From an uncultured Spirochaetota bacterium (lineage in GTDB: Bacteria; Spirochaetota; UBA4802; UBA5368): a DNA stretch of 5,969 nt. The stretch lies in contig CALMJO010000188.1 of assembly GCA_937864375.1 (NCBI GenBank), positions 1 through 5,969 of the forward strand, in the 5' to 3' direction. This document shows, one piece after another, positions 5,327 to 5,969 of this stretch (positions are counted from its first letter, which is position 1; every line of letters begins with the position of its first letter). The notes beneath the pieces are model-generated. The model worked only from the letters and a program-made list of their open reading frames with translations, was not told where the DNA came from and searched no databases. The position numbers and the translations under genes are program-made.

Positions 5327-5342
5327 GAATATTTCGGGAATG
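5327..5342 (+). repeat. Dispersed motif GAATATTTCNNGAANG, copy 4
   Basis: GAATATTTCGGGAATG lies in the intergenic region 66 bases upstream of the membrane protein start, directly beside the GTTACA elements. The core TTCGGGAA has TTC-NN-GAA symmetry, like copies 1 and 2. Confidence 0.45.
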
Positions 5343-5376
5343 TAACGGAGTGTAACCGTGGAATTTTTTTTCACAA
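5339..5376 (-). promoter_or_regulatory. Probable promoter with tandem GTTACA elements
   Basis: On the minus strand, TTGTGA (5371-5376) and TACACT (5349-5354) are separated by 16 bases, each matching four of six sigma-70 positions. TACACT is part of CGGTTACACTC, which is followed at once by CGTTACATTC, so the TTACAY element occurs twice, 10 bases apart. The second copy could be a shifted -10 or, with the first, a regulator site. It would drive the membrane protein and methyltransferase pair. Confidence 0.35.
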
Positions 5377-5383
5377 AAGCGGG

Positions 5384-5411
5384 GGTGCCGATTATCGCGT
5401 CACCCGGCACC
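5384..5411 (-). terminator. Possible weak terminator after phosphatase gene
   Basis: GGTGCCG (5384-5390) and CGGCACC (5405-5411) form a perfect 7-base-pair stem with a 14-base loop, 42 bases past the phosphatase stop codon. On the minus strand it is followed by CCCGC and then only TTTT, so the T tract is short and offset. It may end the phosphatase transcript inefficiently or serve only as a structure in the leader of the next unit. Confidence 0.3.
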
Positions 5412-5453
5412 GTCATGCCGCCGTCGGAACCTGGCCGTGAATGACTGCTTTGC

Positions 5454-5969
5454 CTACAGCACGTCAATCACCACGATGGTGATGTCGTCCTCGTAGTCGT
5501 CGCTCCCGTGCCAATCCGTGAGCCGGCGCATGAGATCGTCTATGAACGCGGAGGCCGTGAGATTCCCTCCCTCGCTGATCGCCTCGAAGAAGCGCTCGTC
5601 GAACATCACGCCGTCGGGGCTCCGCGATTCCATGATGCCGTCCGTGAAGAATATCACGCGGTCCCCAGGCTCCAGCGGCGCGCGCTCCGTCTCGCAGCGG
5701 GTATCGGCGAAATAGCCGATGAGCCTGCCGCGCGGGTTGAGCTGCAGTATGCTGTTGCCGGCGCGCCTCCAGACCACCAGCGGAAGGTGCCCGGCGTTCG
5801 CCGTCGCGATCGTGCGCGCGTTCAGGTCGATGAGCGCGTAGCACGCGGTGAGAAACTGCCTGCTGAATTTTCCCCTGAGCACGCCGTTGATGTTTTCCAG
5901 GAGCGCCGCGGGATCGTCCGCGTCTTTCAAATGGAAGTGGAACGCGATCTTCACCATGGAGGCGATGAG
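5454..5969 (-). CDS. SpoIIE/PP2C-type phosphatase, C-terminal part
   Basis: The gene enters from the right edge of the window; an open frame (LIAS before the first visible Met) runs to the boundary, so the ATG at 5957 is internal. About 171 residues are visible and form the C-terminal half of a SpoIIE/RsbU-type serine/threonine phosphatase domain of the PPM superfamily. These enzymes dephosphorylate anti-anti-sigma (STAS) proteins in partner-switching control. Counting from the Met at 5957, diagnostic parts are LNxxLRGKFSRQFLTACYA-like residues 22-41, ATANAGHLPL (51-60), LEPGDRVIFFTDGIMES (95-111) with metal-binding D106, and YEDDITIVV (155-163) with the terminal metal-binding acids. The core thus looks complete and active. 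The N-terminal part, beyond the window, probably carries sensor domains (response receiver, HAMP, PAS or GAF), but this is not seen. The gene ends at TAG 5454-5456. Confidence 0.9.
   Translation of the reverse strand, partial: LIASMVKIAFHFHLKDADDPAALLENINGVLRGKFSRQFLTACYALIDLNARTIATANAGHLPLVVWRRAGNSILQLNPRGRLIGYFADTRCETERAPLEPGDRVIFFTDGIMESRSPDGVMFDERFFEAISEGGNLTASAFIDDLMRRLTDWHGSDDYEDDITIVVIDVL

Overview
The window reads as bacterial chromosome with no rRNA, tRNA, CRISPR array or recognisable insertion sequence. Most of it, from about 780 to the right end, is GC-rich with strong codon bias. The first 400 bases are clearly AT-rich: by hand count about one third G+C over 61-180. Gene content (acyl-CoA dehydrogenase-type enzyme, MFS carrier, SpoIIE-type phosphatase, small multi-His membrane protein, DUF488 relative) fits a free-living, metabolically versatile bacterium. 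A deltaproteobacterium-like or spirochaete-like lineage is possible, but the sequence does not settle the phylum.

Left region (1-786): an AT-rich accessory-looking stretch. It holds three copies of an 11-base repeat, TTCGYATTAAC. It then holds what appears to be a small decayed gene (218 to about 396) that becomes one reading frame if two single T bases are removed. A solitary ribbon-helix-helix antitoxin-like gene on the minus strand (399-662) follows, with a small palindrome just upstream of its start and no toxin visible next to it.

Centre (787-3747), plus strand: an unrecognised 165-residue protein, then a 3-hydroxyacyl-CoA dehydrogenase-family enzyme, then a 12-helix MFS transporter with a near-perfect ribosome binding site. 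The last two are 67 bases apart with a GC-rich hairpin between them and look like a catabolic pair (uptake of a carboxylate-like compound plus CoA-thioester oxidation). The substrate cannot be read from the sequence.

Right region (3748-5969): a 248-base spacer leads to a DUF488-type gene broken by an internal, out-of-frame deletion. The rest is on the minus strand. A SpoIIE/PP2C-type phosphatase enters from the right edge, followed by an intergenic region with a plausible promoter and tandem GTTACA elements. A small DUF4405-like membrane protein and a class I SAM-dependent methyltransferase come next, 48 bases apart and probably co-transcribed.

The observations most worth following are a dispersed 16-base motif (GAATATTTCNNGA plus a partly conserved tail) found four times in the same orientation around the antitoxin and the small membrane protein gene, the decayed gene at the left, the DUF488 deletion, and the changed active-site residues in the dehydrogenase. 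I found no clear new multi-gene system.
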